The notes beneath the pieces were generated by a model. The model saw nothing but the letters and a program-made list of their open reading frames with translations. It ran no database searches and was not told where the DNA came from. Below, piece by piece: positions 24,282 to 31,518 of a DNA stretch of 64,000 nucleotides. Numbering within the stretch: the first letter of the stretch is position 1; each line of letters starts with the position of its first letter. A program made the translations under genes and the position numbers. Source of the stretch: Aphodoplasma sp045626925. GTDB lineage: Bacteria > Bacillota > Clostridia > UBA1381 > UMGS1253. The stretch is from contig JAZUQZ010000029.1 of NCBI GenBank assembly GCA_045626925.1, positions 1 to 64,000 of the forward strand, written 5' to 3'.

Positions 24282-25916
24282 TTAGTACATTCCCATTCCG
24301 CCGCCCATTGCCGGTGCGCCAGCAGGCATAGCCGGTTCAGCAGCAGGCTTATCAGCAACAACACTCTCTGTTGTCAATACCATCGACGCAACGCTTGCAG
24401 CGTTTTGAAGCGCGCTTCTTGTAACCTTTGTCGGATCAACGACACCTGATTTTACCATATCAACATATTCCTCTGTAAGCGCATTGTAACCGATGCCCTT
24501 TGAAGAATTTTTAATTTTTTCAACAATAACACTGCCCTCAACACCTGCATTTGCAGCGATTTGACGAACAGGCTCCTCAAGTGCCTTCAAAACGATGTTT
24601 ACGCCTGTTTTTTCGTCACCGGATGTAGTTTCGAGAAGCTTTGCAACACTATCAAGTGAAGCGATATATGAGCTTCCGCCACCTGCAACGATGCCTTCTT
24701 CAACAGCTGCCTTTGTAGCCGCCAAAGCGTCCTCGATACGAAGCTTGAGCTCTTTCATCTCTGTTTCAGTAGCAGCACCAACTTTGATTACAGCAACACC
24801 ACCGGAAAGCTTTGCAAGTCTTTCCTGAAGCTTTTCTTTATCAAACTCTGATGTTGTTTCTTCGATTTGAGATTTAATCTGCGAAACTCTTCCTTTGATT
24901 TGTTCTTTATCGCCAAAACCATCAACAATGATTGTGTTTTCTTTTTGTACCTTTACTTGTCTTGCGCGACCAAGCTGAGCAATTGTTGTTTCTTTAAGGT
25001 CAAGGCCAAGCTCTTCACAAATAACCTCGCCACCTGTAAGGATTGCAATATCTCTGAGCATTTCTTTTCTTCTGTCACCAAAGCCCGGAGCCTTTACAGC
25101 AACACAAGTAAATGTTCCACGAAGCTTATTAACGACTAATGTTGCCATAGCCTCGCCCTCGATATCCTCTGCAATGATAAGAAGCTTTTTGCCCTGCTGA
25201 ACAATCTGCTCAAGTATTGGCAAAATATCCTGTATATTTGTGATTTTCTTATCTGTGATAAGAATGTACGGGTCGTCAAGAACGGCCTCCATTTTGTCTG
25301 TGTCAGTAACCATATATGGCGAAATGTAGCCACGATCAAACTGCATACCTTCAACGATTTCTGAATATGTTTCAGCAGTTTTTGACTCCTCAACCGTGAT
25401 AACACCGTCGCTTGTAACCTTTTCCATAGCCTCTGCTATAAGAGCGCCAATTGTTTCATCAGCGGCCGAAACGGCTGCAACTCTTGCGATATCTTCTTTG
25501 CCGCTTACTGCCTTTGCACTTGATTTAATGTACTCAACAGCAGCCTCAACAGCTTTTGCAATACCTTTTCTTACAACCATTGGGTTTGCACCGGCAGCAA
25601 CATTTTTAAGACCTTCGCGAACAAGTGCCTGTGCAAGAAGTGTAGCAGTAGTTGTACCGTCACCTGCAACATCGTTTGTCTTTGTTGCAACTTCTTTTAC
25701 AAGCTGAGCACCCATATTCTCAAATGCATCATCAAGTTCAATTTCCTTTGCGATTGTAACACCGTCGTTTGTAATAAGTGGTGCGCCGAACTTTTTATCA
25801 AGTACAACATTTCGTCCTTTTGGACCAAGTGTTACTTTTACTGTATCAGCGAGCTGATTAAGTCCTCTTTCAAGGGCATTTCTTGCCTCTTGACCAAATA
25901 ATATATCCTTAGCCAT
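24282..25916 (-). CDS. groEL: Chaperonin GroEL (Hsp60)
   Basis: A 544-residue ATP-dependent chaperonin. It shows TVKVTLGPKGRNVVLDKK, the ATP-site GDGTTTATLLAQAL, the apical-domain segment and the C-terminal GGMGMY tail, which lines the cavity floor. It encapsulates unfolded proteins with GroES. ATG 25916 is chosen because GGAGGTAAT lies upstream; the in-frame TTG at 25931 overlaps that site. Confidence 0.99.
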   Translation of the reverse strand: MAKDILFGQEARNALERGLNQLADTVKVTLGPKGRNVVLDKKFGAPLITNDGVTIAKEIELDDAFENMGAQLVKEVATKTNDVAGDGTTTATLLAQALVREGLKNVAAGANPMVVRKGIAKAVEAAVEYIKSSAKAVSGKEDIARVAAVSAADETIGALIAEAMEKVTSDGVITVEESKTAETYSEIVEGMQFDRGYISPYMVTDTDKMEAVLDDPYILITDKKITNIQDILPILEQIVQQGKKLLIIAEDIEGEAMATLVVNKLRGTFTCVAVKAPGFGDRRKEMLRDIAILTGGEVICEELGLDLKETTIAQLGRARQVKVQKENTIIVDGFGDKEQIKGRVSQIKSQIEETTSEFDKEKLQERLAKLSGGVAVIKVGAATETEMKELKLRIEDALAATKAAVEEGIVAGGGSSYIASLDSVAKLLETTSGDEKTGVNIVLKALEEPVRQIAANAGVEGSVIVEKIKNSSKGIGYNALTEEYVDMVKSGVVDPTKVTRSALQNAASVASMVLTTESVVADKPAAEPAMPAGAPAMGGGMGMY

Positions 25917-25949
25917 TTTTATTACCTCCAAAATTTTTTTAAATTAAAA

Positions 25950-26234
25950 TTAGTCTACCTTTGCTAAAATGTCGCTCTGGCGCAAAATTGTATATTCAAC
26001 GCCATCAAACTTTACCTCTGTGCCGGAATATTTGCTCGTTATAACCTTGTCGCCAACACAAACTTCCATCTTTACTTCTTTGCCGTCAACGATGCCGCCC
26101 GGACCAACAGCAACAACCTCAGCCATTTGTGGCTTTTCTTTTGCGCTTCCTGCAAGGATGATACCACTTTTTGTTGTGTCCTCGCACTCAACCATTTTAA
26201 TAACTACTCTGTCACCTAAAGGTTTAATGTTCAT
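25950..26234 (-). CDS. groES: Co-chaperonin GroES (Hsp10)
   Basis: A 94-residue lid of the GroEL cavity: IKPLGDRVVIKMVE, the mobile loop CEDTTKSGIILAGSAKEKPQ, then GEKV-type GDKVITSKYSGTEVKFDG. AGGAGG precedes the ATG. It is first in the operon, controlled by CIRCE. Confidence 0.99.
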   Translation of the reverse strand: MNIKPLGDRVVIKMVECEDTTKSGIILAGSAKEKPQMAEVVAVGPGGIVDGKEVKMEVCVGDKVITSKYSGTEVKFDGVEYTILRQSDILAKVD

Positions 26235-26270
26235 CTCTATAGCCTCCTAAAAATTATTTACAACATATTG

Positions 26271-26297
26271 TTAGCACTCTGTGAGCACGAGTGCTAA
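26271..26297 (-). promoter_or_regulatory. CIRCE operator (HrcA binding site)
   Basis: A perfect TTAGCACTC-N9-GAGTGCTAA inverted repeat lies just downstream of the groES promoter. HrcA bound here represses chaperonin expression outside heat shock. hrcA itself is not in the window. Confidence 0.98.
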
Positions 26298-26301
26298 CAA
26301 T

Positions 26302-26330
26302 ATATTAAATGTTTTGCTTATTATAATCAA
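26302..26330 (-). promoter_or_regulatory. Promoter of groES-groEL
   Basis: On the minus strand TTGATT (26330-26325) and TAATAT (26307-26302) have a 17-bp spacer; CIRCE begins 4 nt beyond the -10. Confidence 0.8.
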
Positions 26331-26511
26331 AGGGCGCTATGCCTAAAATATGCCTGTTTTTCAAATGTTTCCTTGAGTTTTCTTTACAATTCTCTTATTT
26401 TCTCAAAATTTGATTTATTTGTATATTTTGCTTAATTGTGCCACAATAAATTATACCCATATAAAACTGAAAATAAGCCTATATCTTTAAAAAAACAACA
26501 AAACGCTATGT

Positions 26512-26540
26512 TTGACAAGCATTGGTGCGTATGGTATAAT
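26512..26540 (+). promoter_or_regulatory. Consensus extended -10 promoter for the GT4-CsaB gene
   Basis: TTGACA (26512-26517), 17 bp, TATAAT (26535-26540) with TG at 26532-26533. Transcription would start near 26547 and give a leader of about 217 nt that contains the whole palindromic repeat element. The start codon is therefore not upstream of 26547. Confidence 0.85.
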
Positions 26541-26560
26541 TTTAATGTTAAAAAACTGCG

Positions 26561-26758
26561 TAATCATGTCGCAAAGCGGCGGAATGGAGAATAGCGTGAA
26601 AAGCTTTTCACGCTATGCCTTTGGCAAATTAAAAGCACCGTCGAAATTTTCACGCATATGCGTGAAACGACGATGTGCAAACAATCTCTTATCATTCCTT
26701 GCTTTGCAGATTAGAGATTGTGGCGGACTAATCATGTCGCAAAGCGGCGGAATGGAGA
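26561..26758 (+). repeat. Palindromic insert flanked by 30-bp perfect direct repeats, in frame with the downstream gene
   Basis: Copies at 26561-26590 and 26729-26758 are identical over 30 bp, starting TAATCATGTCGCAAAGCGGC. Between them are a 26-bp perfect palindrome (26591-26616), a 20-bp palindrome (26648-26667) flanked by CGTCG/CGACG, and CAATCTCT/AGAGATTG (26682-26689 with 26713-26720). The period is 168 bp, a multiple of three, and the frame is open through the whole element into the glycosyltransferase. It looks like an inserted palindromic element that duplicated its target, or a segmental duplication. Confidence 0.8.
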
Positions 26759-26763
26759 TTGTT

Positions 26764-29001
26764 ATGGAAAATAATCTTAACATACTTATGTGCACAATGG
26801 GAATGGAAATCGGCGGTGCGGAAACGCATGTGCTTGAGCTTTCATGTGAGCTGAAGCGCCGCGGATTTAATGTTATTGTGGCGTCGAATGGTGGCGTTTA
26901 TGAAAAAGAGCTTGAAGATGCGGGGATAAAACACTGCAAATTGCCACTCCATAACAAAAACCCATTTAATATGTATAAATCGTACAAAGGAATAAGAGAT
27001 ATTATTAAGGAAGAAAATATTGATATAGTACATTCTCATGCGAGAATATCGTCCTTTTTATGCGGGCTTTTGCATAAAAAAATGCTTTTTCCGTTTATAA
27101 CTACGGCACATTGGGTTTTTAAAACAGATTTTATTTTGCGTCATCTTACAAATTGGGGCCAGAAGACAATATCTGTAAGCAACGATATAAAAAAGTACCT
27201 TATTGATAATTACGGCACAGATGAAAACAATATTACAGTTACTATAAACGGAATTGATACAAACAAATTTTCTGACAGTATTGATTCGTCGGATGTAGAA
27301 AAAGAATTCTGTCTTAAAAAAGACAAAAAACGCATTGTATATGTAAGCCGTATGGATACAGACCGCAGTCTTGTGGCGCACCATCTTGTAGAGCTTGCGC
27401 CAAAGCTTATAAAAGAAATTGAAAACCTTGAAATTGTCATTGTTGGTGGCGGCGACGATTTTGATGCGCTTATGGCAAAAACACAAAAAACAAACAAAAA
27501 ACTTGGGCGCGATGTTATAAAGCTTGCAGGAGCGCGCACAGATATCAATAAATTTATAAAAACAGGCGATATATTTGTGGGTGTTTCGCGTGCTGCCCTT
27601 GAGGCGATGGCGGCGTCAAAACCCGTTATAGTAGCGGGAAATGAGGGATATATCGGGATTTTTGAGCCATCAAAGCTTGATGAAAGCATCAAGACAAACT
27701 TTACTTGTCGCGATTGCCGCGAGCCATCAAAAAAGCTTTTGTATAATGATATTATTGCTTTGCTAAAGAATAGCGATGAAAATGAGCGCGCTCGTCTTGG
27801 AGAATATTCGCACCAGATTATTTTGGACCATTATTCCGTAAATCGTATGGCCCAGGATGCAATTGATGCATATACTGCACTTTTAAAAGAAAAGAAGAAT
27901 GACGATGTCATTATATCGGGTTATTACGGCTTTAAAAACAATGGCGATGATGCACTTTTGTCGGCAATTGTTAACGATTTGAAAGAACAAATGCCGGATG
28001 TGCGCATATGTGTGCTCTCGTACAGACCGTCAGAAACTGCAGAGGCATATGGTGTAAATACTGTAAACCGTTTCAACTTCATAAAAATCGCAAAAAAGAT
28101 GCGTGGTGCAAAACTGCTTATCAGCGGTGGTGGCTCGCTTATCCAGGATGGCACAAGTACCCAATCGCTGTTGTACTACTTATTTATAATAAATATGGCA
28201 AAGCGATATGGTATGCGCCTGATGCTTTACGCAAATGGTATCGGTCCGATTGTGCATGAAAAGAACAGAAAAAGAGCAGCGAAAACGCTTTCAAAGCTTG
28301 ACCTTGTCACGCTGCGAGACCCCGATTCACTTTGCGAGCTTGAAAAGATTGGCGTAAAGGATGTTAGAACGGTGCTTACGGCTGACCCTGCATTTAATAT
28401 AACACCTGCATCGGATGATGAGGTAGAGCAACTATTCAGAGGGTTTGGAATAGAGCCGTCAAAGAAGTTTTTCGGCATATCTGTTCGCCAGTGGAAACAA
28501 CATGGCCAGGACTTTGAAGAGTCTATTGCAAAGCTTGCAGACTATTTACAGACGGAGTTTGGGTATACGCCTGTATTTATTAACATGCAATACCCTATTG
28601 ATGTAAAGGTTTCTTTGGCAATTATTGAAAAGATGAAAACAAAGGCATATGTCATAGGTAAAAACATAAACGATACGCAAATGCTTGGAATAATAAGCAA
28701 GATGGATATCGTACTTGGAGAAAGGCTTCACACACTTATATATGCGGCGGTTGCCGGCATACCGTTTGTGGGGATTATATATGACCCGAAAATCAGGTCA
28801 TTTATGGAATATGTGGGCCAGACAAATTATCTTGATATTTGCGATGTAAGCTTTGATAATTTAAAGCAAAAGATTAGTCACTGTACAAAGGATAATGAAG
28901 AGGTTATTAAAAATCTTGCGCAAAGAAATGCGACCATGCAGGAGCTTGCAAAGAAAAATGCACTTTTGGCGGTAGAGCTTATGAAAAAAGGACATATTTG
29001 A
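26764..29001 (+). CDS. GT4 glycosyltransferase fused to CsaB-type polysaccharide pyruvyl transferase
   Basis: A 745-residue fusion. Residues 1-375 are a GT-B family-4 transferase: MGMEIGGAETHVLELS near the start, VSNDIKKYLIDNYG, and the donor-site region KPVIVAGNEGYIG. From about residue 380 there is a CsaB domain: ISGYYGFKNNGDDALLSAI, then LISGGGSLIQD, and LGERLHTLIYAAVAGIPFVG with the conserved Arg-Leu-His. CsaB adds pyruvate to secondary cell-wall polymers that anchor SLH-domain surface proteins. One protein may thus transfer a sugar and pyruvylate it. ATG 26764 follows GGAG; ATGs at 26734 and 26752 are in frame but lack good sites. Confidence 0.9.
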   Translation: MENNLNILMCTMGMEIGGAETHVLELSCELKRRGFNVIVASNGGVYEKELEDAGIKHCKLPLHNKNPFNMYKSYKGIRDIIKEENIDIVHSHARISSFLCGLLHKKMLFPFITTAHWVFKTDFILRHLTNWGQKTISVSNDIKKYLIDNYGTDENNITVTINGIDTNKFSDSIDSSDVEKEFCLKKDKKRIVYVSRMDTDRSLVAHHLVELAPKLIKEIENLEIVIVGGGDDFDALMAKTQKTNKKLGRDVIKLAGARTDINKFIKTGDIFVGVSRAALEAMAASKPVIVAGNEGYIGIFEPSKLDESIKTNFTCRDCREPSKKLLYNDIIALLKNSDENERARLGEYSHQIILDHYSVNRMAQDAIDAYTALLKEKKNDDVIISGYYGFKNNGDDALLSAIVNDLKEQMPDVRICVLSYRPSETAEAYGVNTVNRFNFIKIAKKMRGAKLLISGGGSLIQDGTSTQSLLYYLFIINMAKRYGMRLMLYANGIGPIVHEKNRKRAAKTLSKLDLVTLRDPDSLCELEKIGVKDVRTVLTADPAFNITPASDDEVEQLFRGFGIEPSKKFFGISVRQWKQHGQDFEESIAKLADYLQTEFGYTPVFINMQYPIDVKVSLAIIEKMKTKAYVIGKNINDTQMLGIISKMDIVLGERLHTLIYAAVAGIPFVGIIYDPKIRSFMEYVGQTNYLDICDVSFDNLKQKISHCTKDNEEVIKNLAQRNATMQELAKKNALLAVELMKKGHI

Positions 29002-29024
29002 TTTGTAAGATAGGGGAGTAATTT

Positions 29025-29441
29025 ATGGAAAGAATGATGGCAATAGATTATGGCGATGCGCGTGTAGGCGTTGCCGTATCGGATATGCTCGGCATTACTG
29101 CCCAAGGCGTTGAAACGATAAAAAACACAGGAAAGAAAGCGTTGTTTTCGCGTCTTGGCGAGCTTATAGAGCAATATAAACCGGCAGTGATTGTAATTGG
29201 ACTACCTAAAAATATGAATGGAACGCTTGGTGAGCGTGCCCAAAAAAGTATTGCATTTGAGGAGCAACTAAAACAAATTTATGACGGAAAGACAGTGCTT
29301 TTTGACGAGCGACTTACAACGGTAAGCGCTATACGCACACTTAATGAAACAAACACACGCGGCAAAAAACGCAAAGATGTCGTTGATACTGTTGCGGCGG
29401 CATTTATATTGCAGGCATATATGGAACGCAATAAAAACTAA
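29025..29441 (+). CDS. ruvX: RuvX/YqgF-family putative pre-16S rRNA nuclease / Holliday junction resolvase
   Basis: A 138-residue RNase H-fold protein: MAIDYGDARVGVAVSD with the first catalytic Asp, VIGLPKNMNG, then FDERLTTVSA, and the last acidic motif KDVVDTVAAAFILQAY. The family matures the 16S rRNA 5' end and has been linked to recombination. AGGGGAG precedes the ATG, 23 nt after the GT4-CsaB stop, so they share a transcript. Confidence 0.96.
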   Translation: MERMMAIDYGDARVGVAVSDMLGITAQGVETIKNTGKKALFSRLGELIEQYKPAVIVIGLPKNMNGTLGERAQKSIAFEEQLKQIYDGKTVLFDERLTTVSAIRTLNETNTRGKKRKDVVDTVAAAFILQAYMERNKN

Positions 29442-29444
29442 AAA

Positions 29445-29482
29445 TAAAAAAGCTGTGGGCATTTAGATCCATAGCTTTTTTA
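29445..29482 (+). terminator. Terminator after ruvX
   Basis: AAAAAAGCTgTGG pairs with CCAtAGCTTTTTT around a 10-nt loop. Confidence 0.88.
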
Positions 29483-29578
29483 TATTTTATTATACATTAT
29501 ACTATGTTGCCAAAACAGGACCTTTTGCATATTATGTAACATGGCGAGGGCAAATATAATGTAAAAGAAGGTGACTGC

Positions 29579-29845
29579 GTGGACTATGCTTTGATAGTGT
29601 TTAACTCTGTTAGTGCATCAAACAGAGCGAAAAGAATAGCAAAAAAGGCCGTTTCATATGCTGCCGTGGTACAGCTTCCATCCGATTTGGGAATAAGAGG
29701 GTGTAGTTATGCTTTGCGTATAAAGCGCAGCGATTATGATACAATCAAAAGTCTTATGGGCGAATACGGCCTTGAAATAAAGTCCGAATTTTTAGAAAAA
29801 AACACAGATTCAGGGAAAATATATGAACAATATGATATATCTTGA
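29579..29845 (+). CDS. DUF3343 putative Se/S carrier-like protein
   Basis: An 88-residue protein matching the DUF3343 pattern: YALIVFNSVSASNRAKRIAKK, VQLPSDLGIRGCSYALRIK with the conserved cysteine, and a short C-terminus. The GTG start has AGAAGGTG 6 nt upstream; there is no in-frame ATG near. Proteins of this type are commonly paired with a class V aminotransferase and thought to carry sulfur or selenium, resembling TusA/YedF in role. The stop overlaps the following gene by 23 nt, so the two are strongly coupled. Confidence 0.85.
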   Translation: MDYALIVFNSVSASNRAKRIAKKAVSYAAVVQLPSDLGIRGCSYALRIKRSDYDTIKSLMGEYGLEIKSEFLEKNTDSGKIYEQYDIS

Positions 29846-30959
29846 TACGGCGGCAACCTCGCACAAAAAGCCGCCCGCGGTATATAAAACACTTGATTAT
29901 TTGACGCGTTATTATAGTGCAAATGCAGGACACGGCACAAGCAGGCTTGCCCTTGGCGCTGCGGGATATATATACGACGCCGCCGAGCAGGTTGCATCTC
30001 TTTTCAATATAGCATCAAGTGAGAATATTGCATTTACAAACAATACTACTTTTGCGCTTAATATGGCTATAAAAGGATGTGTAAAAGAAGGGGACCATAT
30101 TGTTATGACATCTATGGAACACAATTCTGTTGCACGACCTGTATACGCGTGTGCCTCTTCATATACGATTGTGCGCGCAGATAAAAACGGAAAAATAAAT
30201 CCAAAGGATATTGAAAGCGCAATAAAGCCACAGACCGCTCTTGTAGTTGTAAACCATATTTCAAATATTTGCGGCCAGATACAAGACATCGAAGCTGTTG
30301 GCAAAATATGCAAAAAACACGGCGTATTATTTTTAGTAGATGCGGCACAAAGCGCCGGTGTAATAGATATAAATGTAGAACGCCAGAATATTGATATGCT
30401 TGCATTTGCAGGGCACAAATCGCTTATGGGGCCGCTTGGTACGGGTGGACTTTATGTAAAAGATGGGATTATTCTTGACACAATTGTAGAAGGCGGAAGT
30501 GGCAGTGCATCCGAGGATAAGCACCAACCGCGCCATATGCCCGACAGACTTGTGAGCGGCACAATGAATATGCCTGCAATTGCTGCCCTTGGTGAAGGGG
30601 TGCGCTTTGTGCGACGCGTCGGAGTAGATAATATTTTTGCCCACGAGCGTATGCTTACAAGTCGATTTATATGTGGTGCAAAAAATATTGATAAGTTATG
30701 TGTTTATGGTGACGATGATTGTATTGGCGCAGTAAGTGTGAATGTAGAAAACAAAAACTGCGTTGAGATTGCACAAATTCTTGATAGCGAGTATAAAATA
30801 TGTACGCGTGCGGGGCTGCACTGTGCTCCTCTTGCACATGAAAGCCTTGATACGCTCAGACTTGGCGGTACTGTGCGGTTTTCTTTTGGATATTATACAA
30901 CAAAAAAAGAAGTCGACAGTGCTCTTTTTGCGCTAGATAAAATATGCAAAAATGTATAA
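29823..30959 (+). CDS. Cysteine desulfurase-family (class V) aminotransferase
   Basis: A 378-residue PLP enzyme: IYLDTAATSHKKP, the NNTTFALNMAIKG pocket, MEHNSVARP, VDAAQSAGV and the PLP lysine in AGHKSLMGPLGTGGLYV; the active-site loop cysteine is in ICTRAGLHCAPLAHESL. This matches the cysteine desulfurase subfamily found next to DUF3343. It abstracts sulfur (or selenium) from cysteine (or selenocysteine), probably handing it to the carrier encoded upstream. The accepting pathway is not identified. Confidence 0.92.
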   Translation: MNNMIYLDTAATSHKKPPAVYKTLDYLTRYYSANAGHGTSRLALGAAGYIYDAAEQVASLFNIASSENIAFTNNTTFALNMAIKGCVKEGDHIVMTSMEHNSVARPVYACASSYTIVRADKNGKINPKDIESAIKPQTALVVVNHISNICGQIQDIEAVGKICKKHGVLFLVDAAQSAGVIDINVERQNIDMLAFAGHKSLMGPLGTGGLYVKDGIILDTIVEGGSGSASEDKHQPRHMPDRLVSGTMNMPAIAALGEGVRFVRRVGVDNIFAHERMLTSRFICGAKNIDKLCVYGDDDCIGAVSVNVENKNCVEIAQILDSEYKICTRAGLHCAPLAHESLDTLRLGGTVRFSFGYYTTKKEVDSALFALDKICKNV

Positions 30960-31026
30960 AAAAAGAAAACTCTGCCAATAATATATCTGTATAAAGCATA
31001 TCAAAGAAGGGAGAGTAATCTTTAAT

Positions 31027-31476
31027 ATGAAATTTCAAAGTATTTGTATAGCTGCTTTTTTAGTAATTGCACTTGGTTTTGGTGCAGGTTATTATACATC
31101 GCGACTCGTCGAAGGAAATGAGGCAAAAGTTCAGACGAAAAACATAAACACAAAAGCCGAGGCTACTCCTTTGCCAAAGCCGACGCCGACAAAAACACCT
31201 GCTCCTCCGCAAGAAGATAAAGAGGCAAGCGCCCCCGGAGAAGCATATTTTATGAATGAGAGCGACAAAGAAGGCAAACAATACTATATGTTAAAAGAAT
31301 ATATCGGTCGCATCGCTGTTTATAAAGTATATCAAACGGGCGAAATGACGCTTATGAGTATAATCGATGCCGCGACAGACGCTCTGCCCGAAAGCGATAA
31401 AAAGCTTTTACAACAAGGGATAAGCGTAGCGACAGAGGAGGAAATGCTCCAACTTATAGAGGATTATACAAGCTAA
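31027..31476 (+). CDS. Membrane-anchored protein with BofC-like C-terminal domain
   Basis: A 149-residue protein with a signal anchor (about residues 5-24, ICIAAFLVIALGFGAGYYT), a Pro/Thr-rich extracellular linker (PLPKPTPTKTPAPP), then an ~70-residue domain YYMLKEYIGRIAVYKVYQTG... LLQQGISVATEEEMLQLIED, similar to the BofC C-terminal domain that controls SpoIVB in sporulating Firmicutes. Many clostridial genomes carry such proteins of unknown role. AGAAGGGAGAG precedes the ATG, 67 nt after the desulfurase. Confidence 0.75.
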   Translation: MKFQSICIAAFLVIALGFGAGYYTSRLVEGNEAKVQTKNINTKAEATPLPKPTPTKTPAPPQEDKEASAPGEAYFMNESDKEGKQYYMLKEYIGRIAVYKVYQTGEMTLMSIIDAATDALPESDKKLLQQGISVATEEEMLQLIEDYTS

Positions 31477-31511
31477 TAAAAGAGCTGTAGCAAATGCTAC
31501 AGCTCTTTTTG
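31477..31511. terminator. Bidirectional terminator
   Basis: AAAAGAGCTGTAGC pairs with GCTACAGCTCTTTT around AAAT with A and T runs on both sides, so it separates the plus-strand BofC-like gene from the convergent carB-dapF gene. Confidence 0.92.
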
Positions 31512-31518
31512 TATTATT

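Noticed and set aside
24282..26297. A heat-shock system beyond the standard groESL operon
   Set aside because: CIRCE, promoter, gene order and terminator are ordinary; nothing unusual was found.
26512..26763. N-terminal extension of the GT4-CsaB protein through the repeat element
   Set aside because: The open frame begins inside the promoter and lacks ribosome binding sites at its ATGs. The best start is 26764. The open frame itself is still reported as a property of the repeat.
31027..31476. Naming this gene bofC
   Set aside because: Only the C-terminal domain resembles BofC. The N-terminus and linker differ, and sporulation context is absent.
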